Of a stretch of 64,000 nucleotides of DNA, positions 45,970 to 53,505 are shown in pieces. The translations under genes and the position numbers were made by a program. The notes under the pieces were generated by a model. It was not told the DNA's origin. It saw only the letters and a list, made by a program, of their open reading frames with translations, and ran no database searches. Within the stretch, counting starts at the first letter, position 1. Each line of letters begins with the position of its first letter. Source of the stretch: JAHEJB01 sp041748175 (GTDB lineage: Bacteria > Bacteroidota > Rhodothermia > Rhodothermales > Rubricoccaceae); NCBI GenBank assembly GCA_041748175.1, contig JBGTDU010000152.1, positions 1-64,000 on the forward strand, written 5' to 3'.

Positions 45970-47529
45970 TTGAACCTTTCCACGCAGTCCATTGCGCTCC
46001 GCATCGTTGCGGTTTTCTTCGTCGTTGCGCTTGCATCCAATGCAATCACTTCCTTTCGCACGGTAAAAACTCTTCGCGAAAGCCTGGAGCCTCTCCAGAT
46101 TTCGTACGACGTGCACCGGACGATCGACGGCGTCCTGTCCACCATGCAGGACGCGGAGACCGGCCAAAGAGGTTACATCATTACCGGCGAACGTGTGTAC
46201 CTCGAACCTTACGCCAACGCTGTAAGCCACATTGATTCGTTGGTTGCCCGGATCCATGAATTAACGGAGCGGAATCCCAGTCAAGCAGCTCACTTCCCAG
46301 CGCTTGACTGGTTGGTTAATGCAAAGCTGGGTGAGTTGCAAGCCACGCTTGAAACACGGACGGACTTCGGTTTCGAGGCGGCGCTTGCAGCGCTAGCTAG
46401 CGAGCAGGGGAGATTTTTGATGGACTCGTTGCGCACCGAAGTAGCCGAGATGCAAGCGGAGGCCAATAGAGACCTTCTCGACCGGAAGGCGGTTGCGGCC
46501 TCTGCCGGACGACGGGCAACCTGGTCTTTGGTATTCTCCAACGCCGCGTTGCTCAGCTTGCTGGTGCTCCTTGGCTCCTTTGTTAGCAGAAATCTCGCGT
46601 TGCGTCAAAAGGCTCGCGTTGAATTGGAGGAATCGAACGTCGCGCTTTCGGCGGCGTTGTCGGAACGACAGGATGCGCTGACGCGAGTACAGGCAATGCA
46701 AAGCCAGCTGATCCAACAGGAAAAGCTGGCCGGCCTTGGCAGAGTCATCGCAGGAGTAGCCCACGAACTCAAGAACCCCCTCAACTTCGTTAACAATTTC
46801 GCCGAGCTGTCTTCTGAACTCGTTGTCGATCTGGAAGAGGCCTTTTCCTCGGGTGATCAGGAAGAAGTCAACATCCTGATGCCCATACTGAAGCAGAACG
46901 TAGATAAGATTCATTTACACGGAGTGCGTGCCGACGAAATCGTCCGCAGTATGCTTACCCACGCTCGTGGTGTTTCAGGGGATCGAAATGCTGTGAATCT
47001 GCATGCACTGATTGACCTCGCCGTGGATCAGGCGCTAGAGGACCCTACAAATAACGTCGACATCACGATTGAAAAGGAATACGACGCTTCGCTCGACGGA
47101 AAACAGATCAACGCTGTGGAATCGGCGCTCAACCGAGTCTTCCTTAATTTGGTGAAGAATGCCTACGACGCTGTGACGGAGCGTGAACTTGGTGATGAAG
47201 CAGGTTACGAGCCTAGAATCCGCCTTACCACGAAGCGTGAAACCGATGACCTGGGTGCGTATCACGCGGTCGTCGTGGTTGCAGACAATGGTATCGGAAT
47301 ACCAGAGGAGAAGCGAGAACGCGTTTTCGAACCGTTCTATACGACGAAGGCGCCGGGGGACGGAACCGGCCTTGGGCTGTCCATGGCTTTCGATATTGCC
47401 GAAGGCCACGGAGGTACGATCGTAGCAAGCACGGGGGAGGATGGCCAGGGCACCAGCTTCACCGTAACGCTTCCCCTCGATCAGAGCGCGCAACCTGTCC
47501 CTGAAGAATCAACGGCGGACGCAGAATAG
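45970..47529 (+). CDS. CHASE3-domain sensor histidine kinase
   Basis: The 519-residue product begins at a TTG (no in-frame ATG until the CHASE3 domain). Its order is: an N-terminal membrane helix (~10-28); a periplasmic CHASE3 domain with MQDAETGQRGYIITGERVYL; a second membrane helix (~185-205); a coiled coil; a dimerisation domain with the phospho-His in GVAHELKNPLNFVNNFAELS; and an ATPase with DNGIGIP and GDGTGLGLSMAFDI. The dimerisation domain closely resembles that of the propeller kinase at 8829-12272. No cognate response regulator is adjacent. Confidence 0.9.
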   Translation: MNLSTQSIALRIVAVFFVVALASNAITSFRTVKTLRESLEPLQISYDVHRTIDGVLSTMQDAETGQRGYIITGERVYLEPYANAVSHIDSLVARIHELTERNPSQAAHFPALDWLVNAKLGELQATLETRTDFGFEAALAALASEQGRFLMDSLRTEVAEMQAEANRDLLDRKAVAASAGRRATWSLVFSNAALLSLLVLLGSFVSRNLALRQKARVELEESNVALSAALSERQDALTRVQAMQSQLIQQEKLAGLGRVIAGVAHELKNPLNFVNNFAELSSELVVDLEEAFSSGDQEEVNILMPILKQNVDKIHLHGVRADEIVRSMLTHARGVSGDRNAVNLHALIDLAVDQALEDPTNNVDITIEKEYDASLDGKQINAVESALNRVFLNLVKNAYDAVTERELGDEAGYEPRIRLTTKRETDDLGAYHAVVVVADNGIGIPEEKRERVFEPFYTTKAPGDGTGLGLSMAFDIAEGHGGTIVASTGEDGQGTSFTVTLPLDQSAQPVPEESTADAE

Positions 47530-47544
47530 ATGGTCAGCGCTGGC

Positions 47545-49440
47545 TCAGAGTCGTTCAGCCAGTTCAGCCCAGCGTTCGATATCCTGGTCAAGGGCTGGTG
47601 TCAGGTCGCCCAGTTCCCTCGACAATGCGGCAACTACTTCGAAGTCGCTCGGATTCTCTTCGAGCGTGGCTTCAATTTCTTCCTTGCGCACTTCAGCTTT
47701 CGAGATCCGGTCTTCTACCTCGGCGAGTTCGCGTTTCTCCTTGAAGGACAACTTACCGGGGCTGTTCGTTGCTGAAACGCCTGGTTTCGCTATCGATTTC
47801 GCGGGAGAGATGGATGCTTTGGTGACGCTCGCGGCTTCTTCCCGGGCGCGAAGCTCCAGGTAAGCGCTGTAGTCGCCGGGGTAGCTCCGAATCGTCCCCG
47901 CGCCGTCAAAGCAGAGGATGCTGTCGATGGTCCGGTCGAGAAACCAGCGGTCGTGCGAGACGACAATGAGGACACCTGCGAATGTGTCCAAGTACTCTTC
48001 AAGCGCGGCGAGCGTTTGGATGTCGAGATCATTCGTTGGCTCGTCGAGGAGGAGGATGTTGGGTGCCTGCATCAACACGAGCAACAGATGCAGGCGGCGA
48101 CGTTCACCGCCGGAGAGTTTGGCGACGGGCGTGTATTGGACCTTGCCCGGAAACAGGAAGCGCTCCAGCATCTGGCTGGCCGTAATCACGCTGCCGTCGG
48201 CGGTCCGGACGTTCTCGGCCACATCCGTGACGGTGTCGATGACTCGCTTGGTATCATCCAGCGGGCGACTCTCTTGGTCGTAATAACCAATCACGGCTGT
48301 CGGGCCTACGTCAATCGTACCGGAATCGGGTGCGACGCGGCCGGCAATCAGATCCAGAAGCGTCGTCTTGCCTGATCCATTCGGCCCGATGATTCCGATG
48401 CGGTCGTCGCGGGTGAGGATCCGCGAGAAGTCCTTTACGAGAATCAGGTCGTCGTACGCCTTGGAAACACCCTCCAGCTCAACCACTTTTTTGCCGAGAC
48501 GCGTAGACGCGGCGGCGAGTTCGATCGCCGCATCTGTTCCACCTCGGCCCCCTTCCTGTAACTCCCTGGCTCGCTCAACGCGATACTTCGCTTTCGACGT
48601 GCGCGCCTTTGCCCCGCGTCGGAGCCACGCCAATTCGCGCCGGGCGAGATTGCGGCGGGTTCGTTCGTTGGCGTCGGCCAGTCGATCCTGCTCCTCCTTG
48701 AGTTCGAGGTAGCGCGTGTAGTTGCCTTCATACTTCGTCACGCCGCCAGGCTCGACCTCCAGCATCCGGTTTGTGACGCGGTCGAGGAAATAGCGGTCGT
48801 GCGTCACGAGCAGAAGGGCTCCTGCGTATCGAGCGAGGTAAGTCTCCAGCCACGCGATAGTCTCGGTATCGAGGTGGTTTGTAGGCTCATCCAGCAAAAG
48901 AAGATCGGGCTGCAACAGCAGAGCCCGAGCAAGTGCGACGCGCTTTCGCTGTCCGCCCGAGAGTGTGCCCACGAGCGCATCGGTGTCCGTGAGACCAAGC
49001 CTATCGAGGACAGCACGAGCACCCGCCTCGCGATCCCAGCCACCCGTCACGTCTAGTTGATGGCTCAGATCAGCCATACGGGCGAGAAGCCGCTCGTCGG
49101 GTCCGTCGCTTGTGGCGAGCCTGTGAGATGCGTCCTCGTAATCGTGCAACAGCCGCATCGTTGGGTCGCCTTGATCGAAGACGGCGTCGAGCACGGATTG
49201 ATCGGCGTCGAACGGCGGATTCTGAGGCAAAAACGCCACGCGCGAGGCGTTGGGAATCATTATGCGACCGCCATCGGCCGTCTCCTCTCCTGCGAAGATG
49301 CGCAAAAGCGTCGTCTTGCCCGAGCCGTTCGCTCCGATGAGGCCCATCTTCTCGTCGTCGGCCAGCCCGAACGTCACGGCATCGAGCAACGGTTTCATGC
49401 CGAAGCTTTTCCGGAGGCCTTCGACGGTGAGAATGTTCAT
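47545..49440 (-). CDS. ABC-F family ATPase (Uup/EttA-like)
   Basis: The 631-residue product from the ATG at 49440 (the frame is open to 49530) has two ABC domains in tandem: Walker A GANGSGKTTLL and GPNGSGKTTLL, signatures LSGGQRKRVALA and LSGGERRRLHLL, and Walker B LLLLDEPTNHLD and ILLLDEPTNDLD. No membrane domain is present. A long charged linker joins the domains, and the C-terminal ~90 residues (FKEKRELAEVEDRISKAEVR) form a coiled coil as in Uup. ABC-F proteins act on the ribosome E site or in DNA/ribosome maintenance. Confidence 0.92.
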   Translation of the reverse strand: MNILTVEGLRKSFGMKPLLDAVTFGLADDEKMGLIGANGSGKTTLLRIFAGEETADGGRIMIPNASRVAFLPQNPPFDADQSVLDAVFDQGDPTMRLLHDYEDASHRLATSDGPDERLLARMADLSHQLDVTGGWDREAGARAVLDRLGLTDTDALVGTLSGGQRKRVALARALLLQPDLLLLDEPTNHLDTETIAWLETYLARYAGALLLVTHDRYFLDRVTNRMLEVEPGGVTKYEGNYTRYLELKEEQDRLADANERTRRNLARRELAWLRRGAKARTSKAKYRVERARELQEGGRGGTDAAIELAAASTRLGKKVVELEGVSKAYDDLILVKDFSRILTRDDRIGIIGPNGSGKTTLLDLIAGRVAPDSGTIDVGPTAVIGYYDQESRPLDDTKRVIDTVTDVAENVRTADGSVITASQMLERFLFPGKVQYTPVAKLSGGERRRLHLLLVLMQAPNILLLDEPTNDLDIQTLAALEEYLDTFAGVLIVVSHDRWFLDRTIDSILCFDGAGTIRSYPGDYSAYLELRAREEAASVTKASISPAKSIAKPGVSATNSPGKLSFKEKRELAEVEDRISKAEVRKEEIEATLEENPSDFEVVAALSRELGDLTPALDQDIERWAELAERL

Positions 49441-49597
49441 CTGGTTAGACGGACGACGCGGTGCAGCGGAGGGCCGAGAAGGTACGGGTGATGCATTCCG
49501 GCGTTTGACTTTGACATTCGACTGATCCACCGGTTTGGAGGTCGTTTAGCCTGGGGCAGCGGCGGTGGTGGTTGTATTCCTTGTGGCCTGGTTGTAG

Positions 49598-49617
49598 CGC
49601 CGTTGCATGCAACGGCG
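49598..49617. repeat. Perfect 20-bp palindrome CGCCGTTGCATGCAACGGCG
   Basis: It lies in the 294-bp gap between the ABC-F and Rof-like genes, with a related inverted element centred on GTTGCATGCAAC about 93 bp further on. This suggests a dispersed intergenic repeat. Confidence 0.6.
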
Positions 49618-49709
49618 TAGGGGCAATCCACACAATGCCCAGCCAAATCTGTGTCGGCTCGTCCCGACAACCCATCATGCCACCGCTTCGGTGATTCGAC
49701 CAATCGACG

Positions 49710-49721
49710 TTGCATGCAACA
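49710..49721. repeat. GTTGCATGCAAC palindrome, inverted partner of 49598-49617
   Basis: Its flanks (cgac- and -atcgctacc) match, in reverse complement, the flanks of the first palindrome (gtagcg- and -ggcg). The pair therefore forms an inverted repeat just after the Rof-like stop codon and could act as a terminator-like structure. Confidence 0.5.
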
Positions 49722-49734
49722 TCGCTACCCGTCC

Positions 49735-49989
49735 TTAGCAGGCATCCGGTAGCATCACGCCATTCACTGAAACCAACCGATCCAACCGGATGACCTCACC
49801 CGAATCCAGACGCAGGTGGTCTGCACCGTCCTGGGCAAAGACATCAGCAATACACACCGTGGTGATTTGTTGGATTTCTCCGTCCCGCCAGACAATCTCA
49901 ACCGGCGTGCGGCGGATCGCCCAGTCTTCCAGCCGGTCGTGGAAGGAACACGCGATGGGATGATAGTCGGCGTTTGGTTTATCCATCAC
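49735..49989 (-). CDS. rof: Rho-binding antiterminator (Rof/YaeO) family protein
   Basis: The 84-residue protein matches the small beta-barrel Rof family: YHPIACSFHDRLEDWAIRRT, VEIVWRDGEI, and a C-terminal LRLDSGEVIRLDRLVSVNGV. E. coli Rof binds Rho and blocks Rho-dependent termination. It overlaps the GH92 gene by 4 bp, so it is the last gene of the glycan-degradation operon and may modulate Rho on that or other transcripts. An ATG at 49986 is an equally good start. Confidence 0.7.
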   Translation of the reverse strand: MMDKPNADYHPIACSFHDRLEDWAIRRTPVEIVWRDGEIQQITTVCIADVFAQDGADHLRLDSGEVIRLDRLVSVNGVMLPDAC

Positions 49990-52907
49990 TCTACCCAGAA
50001 CTCATCAACAAAAACCCACGATGGATTTCCAGCGCCGAGGTGCCAATCGGGTAGCAGATCGTATGTGACGGCGCACATTCGGATATATCGGGCCATCACG
50101 AACACATCTCCGATGCCGCCGCCATATCGCGCGGTGGTCGCGTCCGTGGAATCGGGAGGCAGCGGTGCCTCAGTGCGGAGGAATTCCTCGTACGTCACGC
50201 CGTCGATCGACGTCTCGAAGATGACTTCACGCGGGAAGATGATCCACGGACTGGAATCTTGCAGAAAGCTCGCAAAGATGTTCGTGATAGACTGCGGTAC
50301 GCCCAGGTCGATGGTCGCAACGACATCCTGATCGTAGAAACCCTGCCAGTCGCCCTTCCGCCATTCCTCATCGCCGCGGATGCCGTCGATGAGGGCATCG
50401 TCCCCTCCGCCGGAATATTGCGGCGCATATTCCGAGTCCAAGGTCAAAGTCCAATCGTTGGGGCGCTCGATGAACTCGGCACGGGTTTCGGCACTGATCC
50501 TAGCCCTGTGATTCGGCAACGAGGGATAGTGATGCGGCAACGAGGGATACCTCACCTTTGCCTCCAACGTCGTAGAGGCGTCTATCAAAAACGGTTCGTG
50601 GTACTCAAGCCACGGACCGGGCAAGAGGTTCTCATGCAACAACCGATATGCAATGGTGCCGCGCCCGTTTGGGTTGTAAAGGGCGACCGTTTGCTCGCCC
50701 CGAAAGGATCTCTCGCCCTGGACAACGAGCGGTGTCTCGACAAAGCTATGGTCGTCCACTATCGGCACGTCGAATTCGCGTCCCCAATCGGACACATGGG
50801 AAGTGAGCTGGAAGGTGAGTTCACCACCGGCAGCAAGCGCTGCATGATCCAGCGTGAGGAGGTTGTAGTCGCTGCCGTTTAGCGTGGCAGAGGCGACGTA
50901 CGGGCCGTTGCCGCTGCTCGAGATCGTGAACGGTCCACTTGCGAGATTCAGCGTCGCCCGTTGAAAAAGTGGGCTCGTGAGGGCATACTGCGTCGTTCCG
51001 GGCGTAACCGGATATAACCCGAGCGCACTCATCACAAACCATCCACTCATCTGGCCGCAATCTTCGTTGCCGGGGAGGCCGTCCGGTGTGGGCCGGAAGA
51101 GCGTCGTCAGAATCTGCCGGACCCGCTGCTGTGTTTTGTGCGGCGCACGCGTGTAGTTGTAGAGGTACGCGAAGTGGTGACTGGGCTCGTTGCCCTGTGC
51201 GTATTGCCCGATGAGGCCCGTAATGTCGGCCTGATCACGGCCCGTCGTGTTCGTGGGCGCCGTGAACAAGGCGTCCAGGTGAGGTTCGAGCGCTTCCGGC
51301 CCGCCAAGGCGGTCCATCCATCCGCCGATGTCGTGCGGGACGAAAAAGGAATACTGCCAACTGTTGGCCTCGGTGTAGTGGTTGTTGACCTCGCGCGGAT
51401 CGAATGGCGACAGCCACCCGCCGTTGCGGCGCGGCCGCATGAAGCCGTCCGGATCCATCATGTTGCGGTAGCCAAGAGAAAGCCAGCGATGATGCTCGGC
51501 GACGTCATCGCGACCAAGCCATTCCGCCATCTGCGAAATCACCCAGTGGTCGTAGGCGTACTCCAGAGTTTTTGAAACCGACTCCGATTCGTCCTCAATT
51601 GAGAGATAGCCCCTTTCGTTGAATTCCGGCTGGCCGAAATCGTCGTGCTGGGAAGCCGCGATCATGGCTTCCAGAGCCAGGTCGGCATCGTAGCCACGGA
51701 TTCCTTTCGCGTAGGCGTCCGCAATGACAGACACCGAATGGAAGCCAATCATCGTGTCGGTTTCGTTGGCAGCCAACTCCCAGACAGGCAGTCGCCCGCC
51801 CTGTTCGTAGATGAGCAGCATCGTGCGAACGAAGTCGCGTGTGCGGTCCGGGTCGATGAGCGTCAACAGCGGATGGAGCGTCCGAAAGGTGTCCCACAGC
51901 GAGAAGACCGTGTAGACATCGTGGTCGGCGCGGTGGACGGCACCGTCGTGGCCACGGTAGCGGCCGTCCACGTCGCTCCAGATGTTGGGCGCGATCATCG
52001 TGTGGTAGAGCGCCGTGTAGAAGTTGGTCCGCTCCTCGTTGGAGCCTCCTTCGATCTCAATCACACCTAGCTCGCTGTTCCACGTCGAGTCGGCGGCTAT
52101 TCGGATTTCCTCGAAGTCCCAGCCGGGCATCTCGTGGATGAGATTCCGCAGCGCGCCGGTCATGTCATTGCTCGAGAGCCCGGTTTTGATGAGCAGCTTC
52201 TCTCCCGCCTCGACCCGAAACCGGAAGAGCATCTGGCGCGTGCCCTCGGGGCCGTCGAACTCGGTCGCCTCATCGAACGGGCGCGAGAACTCCGTGTGGT
52301 AGTAGATGAGCTGGTCTTCCGCCCATCCCGTTGAGCGCCGCAAACCCTGTACGCGATCAAAAGTGTTTTCAATCAGCGCCTGGCCTTCAACGAGTCTGTC
52401 TCGATGCGTTAGATCGAGAATGACGTTGATCCAACCTGCTCGCGGAAACGTGTACTGCTGCAATCCAGCTCGGGTGGTGGACGTGAGTCGGACGCGGATA
52501 TCCTCATCATCCAACGTGACGGCGTAGTATCCGGGCGAGGCTTCCTCGGTCTCATGCCGGAAGGCCGAGCGGTATTGCTCGGGGTCCGTTGAGGGCTCGC
52601 CATAGAACGGCATGAACATTACGTCGCCGTAATCCGAGATGCCCGTGCCGCTGAGGTGTGTGTGCGAGAATCCGTAGATGTGCGGATCGTCGTAGTAATA
52701 GCCTGCGCAACCTTCCCACGACGAATCCACGCGCGTATCCGGACTCAATTGCACCATCCCGAATGGCGTCGTCGCGCCCGGAAACGTGTGCCCCATTCCG
52801 CCCGTTCCGATGAAGGGATCGGCGAGTTTTGTCCATTGCGCGAAGGCGGGCGGTGCCAGAAGGAGCATCACTGGTAAAACGATGGAGGCCAATTGAGCGT
52901 TGGACAT
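49986..52907 (-). CDS. GH92 family alpha-1,2-mannosidase
   Basis: The 973-residue product is taken from the ATG at 52907 (MSNAQLASIVLPVMLLLAPP signal, FAQ); an ATG at 52940 falls inside a dispersed repeat and is less likely. The GH92 core has the signature HTFPGATTPFGMVQLSPDT and later LPGNEDCGQMSGWFVMSALG. The C-terminal ~150 residues resemble a discoidin-type carbohydrate-binding module (VVATIDLGVPQSITNIF). GH92 enzymes remove alpha-mannose from N-glycans. It is exported and fits the neighbouring N-glycan genes. Confidence 0.9.
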   Translation of the reverse strand: MSNAQLASIVLPVMLLLAPPAFAQWTKLADPFIGTGGMGHTFPGATTPFGMVQLSPDTRVDSSWEGCAGYYYDDPHIYGFSHTHLSGTGISDYGDVMFMPFYGEPSTDPEQYRSAFRHETEEASPGYYAVTLDDEDIRVRLTSTTRAGLQQYTFPRAGWINVILDLTHRDRLVEGQALIENTFDRVQGLRRSTGWAEDQLIYYHTEFSRPFDEATEFDGPEGTRQMLFRFRVEAGEKLLIKTGLSSNDMTGALRNLIHEMPGWDFEEIRIAADSTWNSELGVIEIEGGSNEERTNFYTALYHTMIAPNIWSDVDGRYRGHDGAVHRADHDVYTVFSLWDTFRTLHPLLTLIDPDRTRDFVRTMLLIYEQGGRLPVWELAANETDTMIGFHSVSVIADAYAKGIRGYDADLALEAMIAASQHDDFGQPEFNERGYLSIEDESESVSKTLEYAYDHWVISQMAEWLGRDDVAEHHRWLSLGYRNMMDPDGFMRPRRNGGWLSPFDPREVNNHYTEANSWQYSFFVPHDIGGWMDRLGGPEALEPHLDALFTAPTNTTGRDQADITGLIGQYAQGNEPSHHFAYLYNYTRAPHKTQQRVRQILTTLFRPTPDGLPGNEDCGQMSGWFVMSALGLYPVTPGTTQYALTSPLFQRATLNLASGPFTISSSGNGPYVASATLNGSDYNLLTLDHAALAAGGELTFQLTSHVSDWGREFDVPIVDDHSFVETPLVVQGERSFRGEQTVALYNPNGRGTIAYRLLHENLLPGPWLEYHEPFLIDASTTLEAKVRYPSLPHHYPSLPNHRARISAETRAEFIERPNDWTLTLDSEYAPQYSGGGDDALIDGIRGDEEWRKGDWQGFYDQDVVATIDLGVPQSITNIFASFLQDSSPWIIFPREVIFETSIDGVTYEEFLRTEAPLPPDSTDATTARYGGGIGDVFVMARYIRMCAVTYDLLPDWHLGAGNPSWVFVDEFWVE

Positions 52908-52933
52908 TCTTGTCTTAATTGAATTGCTCAAAA

Positions 52934-52963
52934 TTGTCATCCTGAGGAGCGCAGCGACGAAGG
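52934..52963. repeat. REP-like repeat, partial copy
   Basis: A TTGTCATCCTGAGGAGCGCA element continuing GCGACGAAGG, the first of three related copies between the GH92 and ferredoxin genes. It overlaps the upstream alternative GH92 start. Confidence 0.6.
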
Positions 52964-53004
52964 GTTGTGCGCGACAGATCGGGAGAGTGGTTCCAGAATA
53001 TCGG

Positions 53005-53040
53005 AATTGTCATCCTGAGGAGCGCAGCGACGAAGGATCT
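53005..53040. repeat. REP-like repeat, left arm of an inverted pair
   Basis: GTCATCCTGAG and CGAAGGATCT at the ends of this 36-bp copy are complementary to those of the copy at 53073-53099, so the pair can form a long hairpin with a 32-nt loop. Confidence 0.65.
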
Positions 53041-53072
53041 GGTTCCATCAAGCTATCGAGTTGATCGCGGCT

Positions 53073-53099
53073 AGATCCTTCGCTTCGCTCAGGATGACA
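53073..53099. repeat. REP-like repeat, right arm of an inverted pair
   Basis: AGATCCTTCG...CTCAGGATGAC is the inverse of 53005-53040. Its end covers the last codons and stop of the ferredoxin gene (stop at 53089-53091). Confidence 0.65.
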
Positions 53100-53505
53100 T
53101 CTCACTTTGATTGGTTGGATTGTAAAGTGGCTGCTTCGCAATCAGAAAATCCTCCACAACCTCCCCGCCGATCAGGTGCTCCTGGATAATGCGTTCGAGG
53201 ACTTCGGGTGTGCAGGAATGGTACCACACGCCTTCGGGGTAGACGACGGCGATGGGGCCGCTGAGGCACATTTGGAGGCAGTTGGCCTTCGTTCGGTAGA
53301 TGCCGCCAGATCCCACCAGATCCAGTTCAATGAGTCGCTGCTTGAGGTACTCCCACGACGCCAGCCCCTCTTCTTTCGCGCAGCACTTCGGCTTGGTTTG
53401 ATCGGCGCAGAGGAAGATGTGCCGCCGGATCGTGTTGACCCCCAATTTCTCGACCTGCTGTTGTAGGGCGTCATCCTGACGGGCGGTATGGTTGTCGCCA
53501 GGCAT
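53089..53505 (-). CDS. Thioredoxin-like [2Fe-2S] ferredoxin
   Basis: The 138-residue protein has the thioredoxin-like ferredoxin pattern: HIFLCADQTKPKCCA, then ANCLQMCLSGPIAVVYPEGV and WYHSCTPEVLERIIQEHLIG. The Cys spacing can hold one [2Fe-2S] cluster. Cytoplasmic. It lies between the beta-mannosidase and GH92 genes, overlapping the former by 1 bp; no redox partner is nearby, so its role in this operon is unclear. Confidence 0.85.
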   Translation of the reverse strand: MPGDNHTARQDDALQQQVEKLGVNTIRRHIFLCADQTKPKCCAKEEGLASWEYLKQRLIELDLVGSGGIYRTKANCLQMCLSGPIAVVYPEGVWYHSCTPEVLERIIQEHLIGGEVVEDFLIAKQPLYNPTNQSEMSS

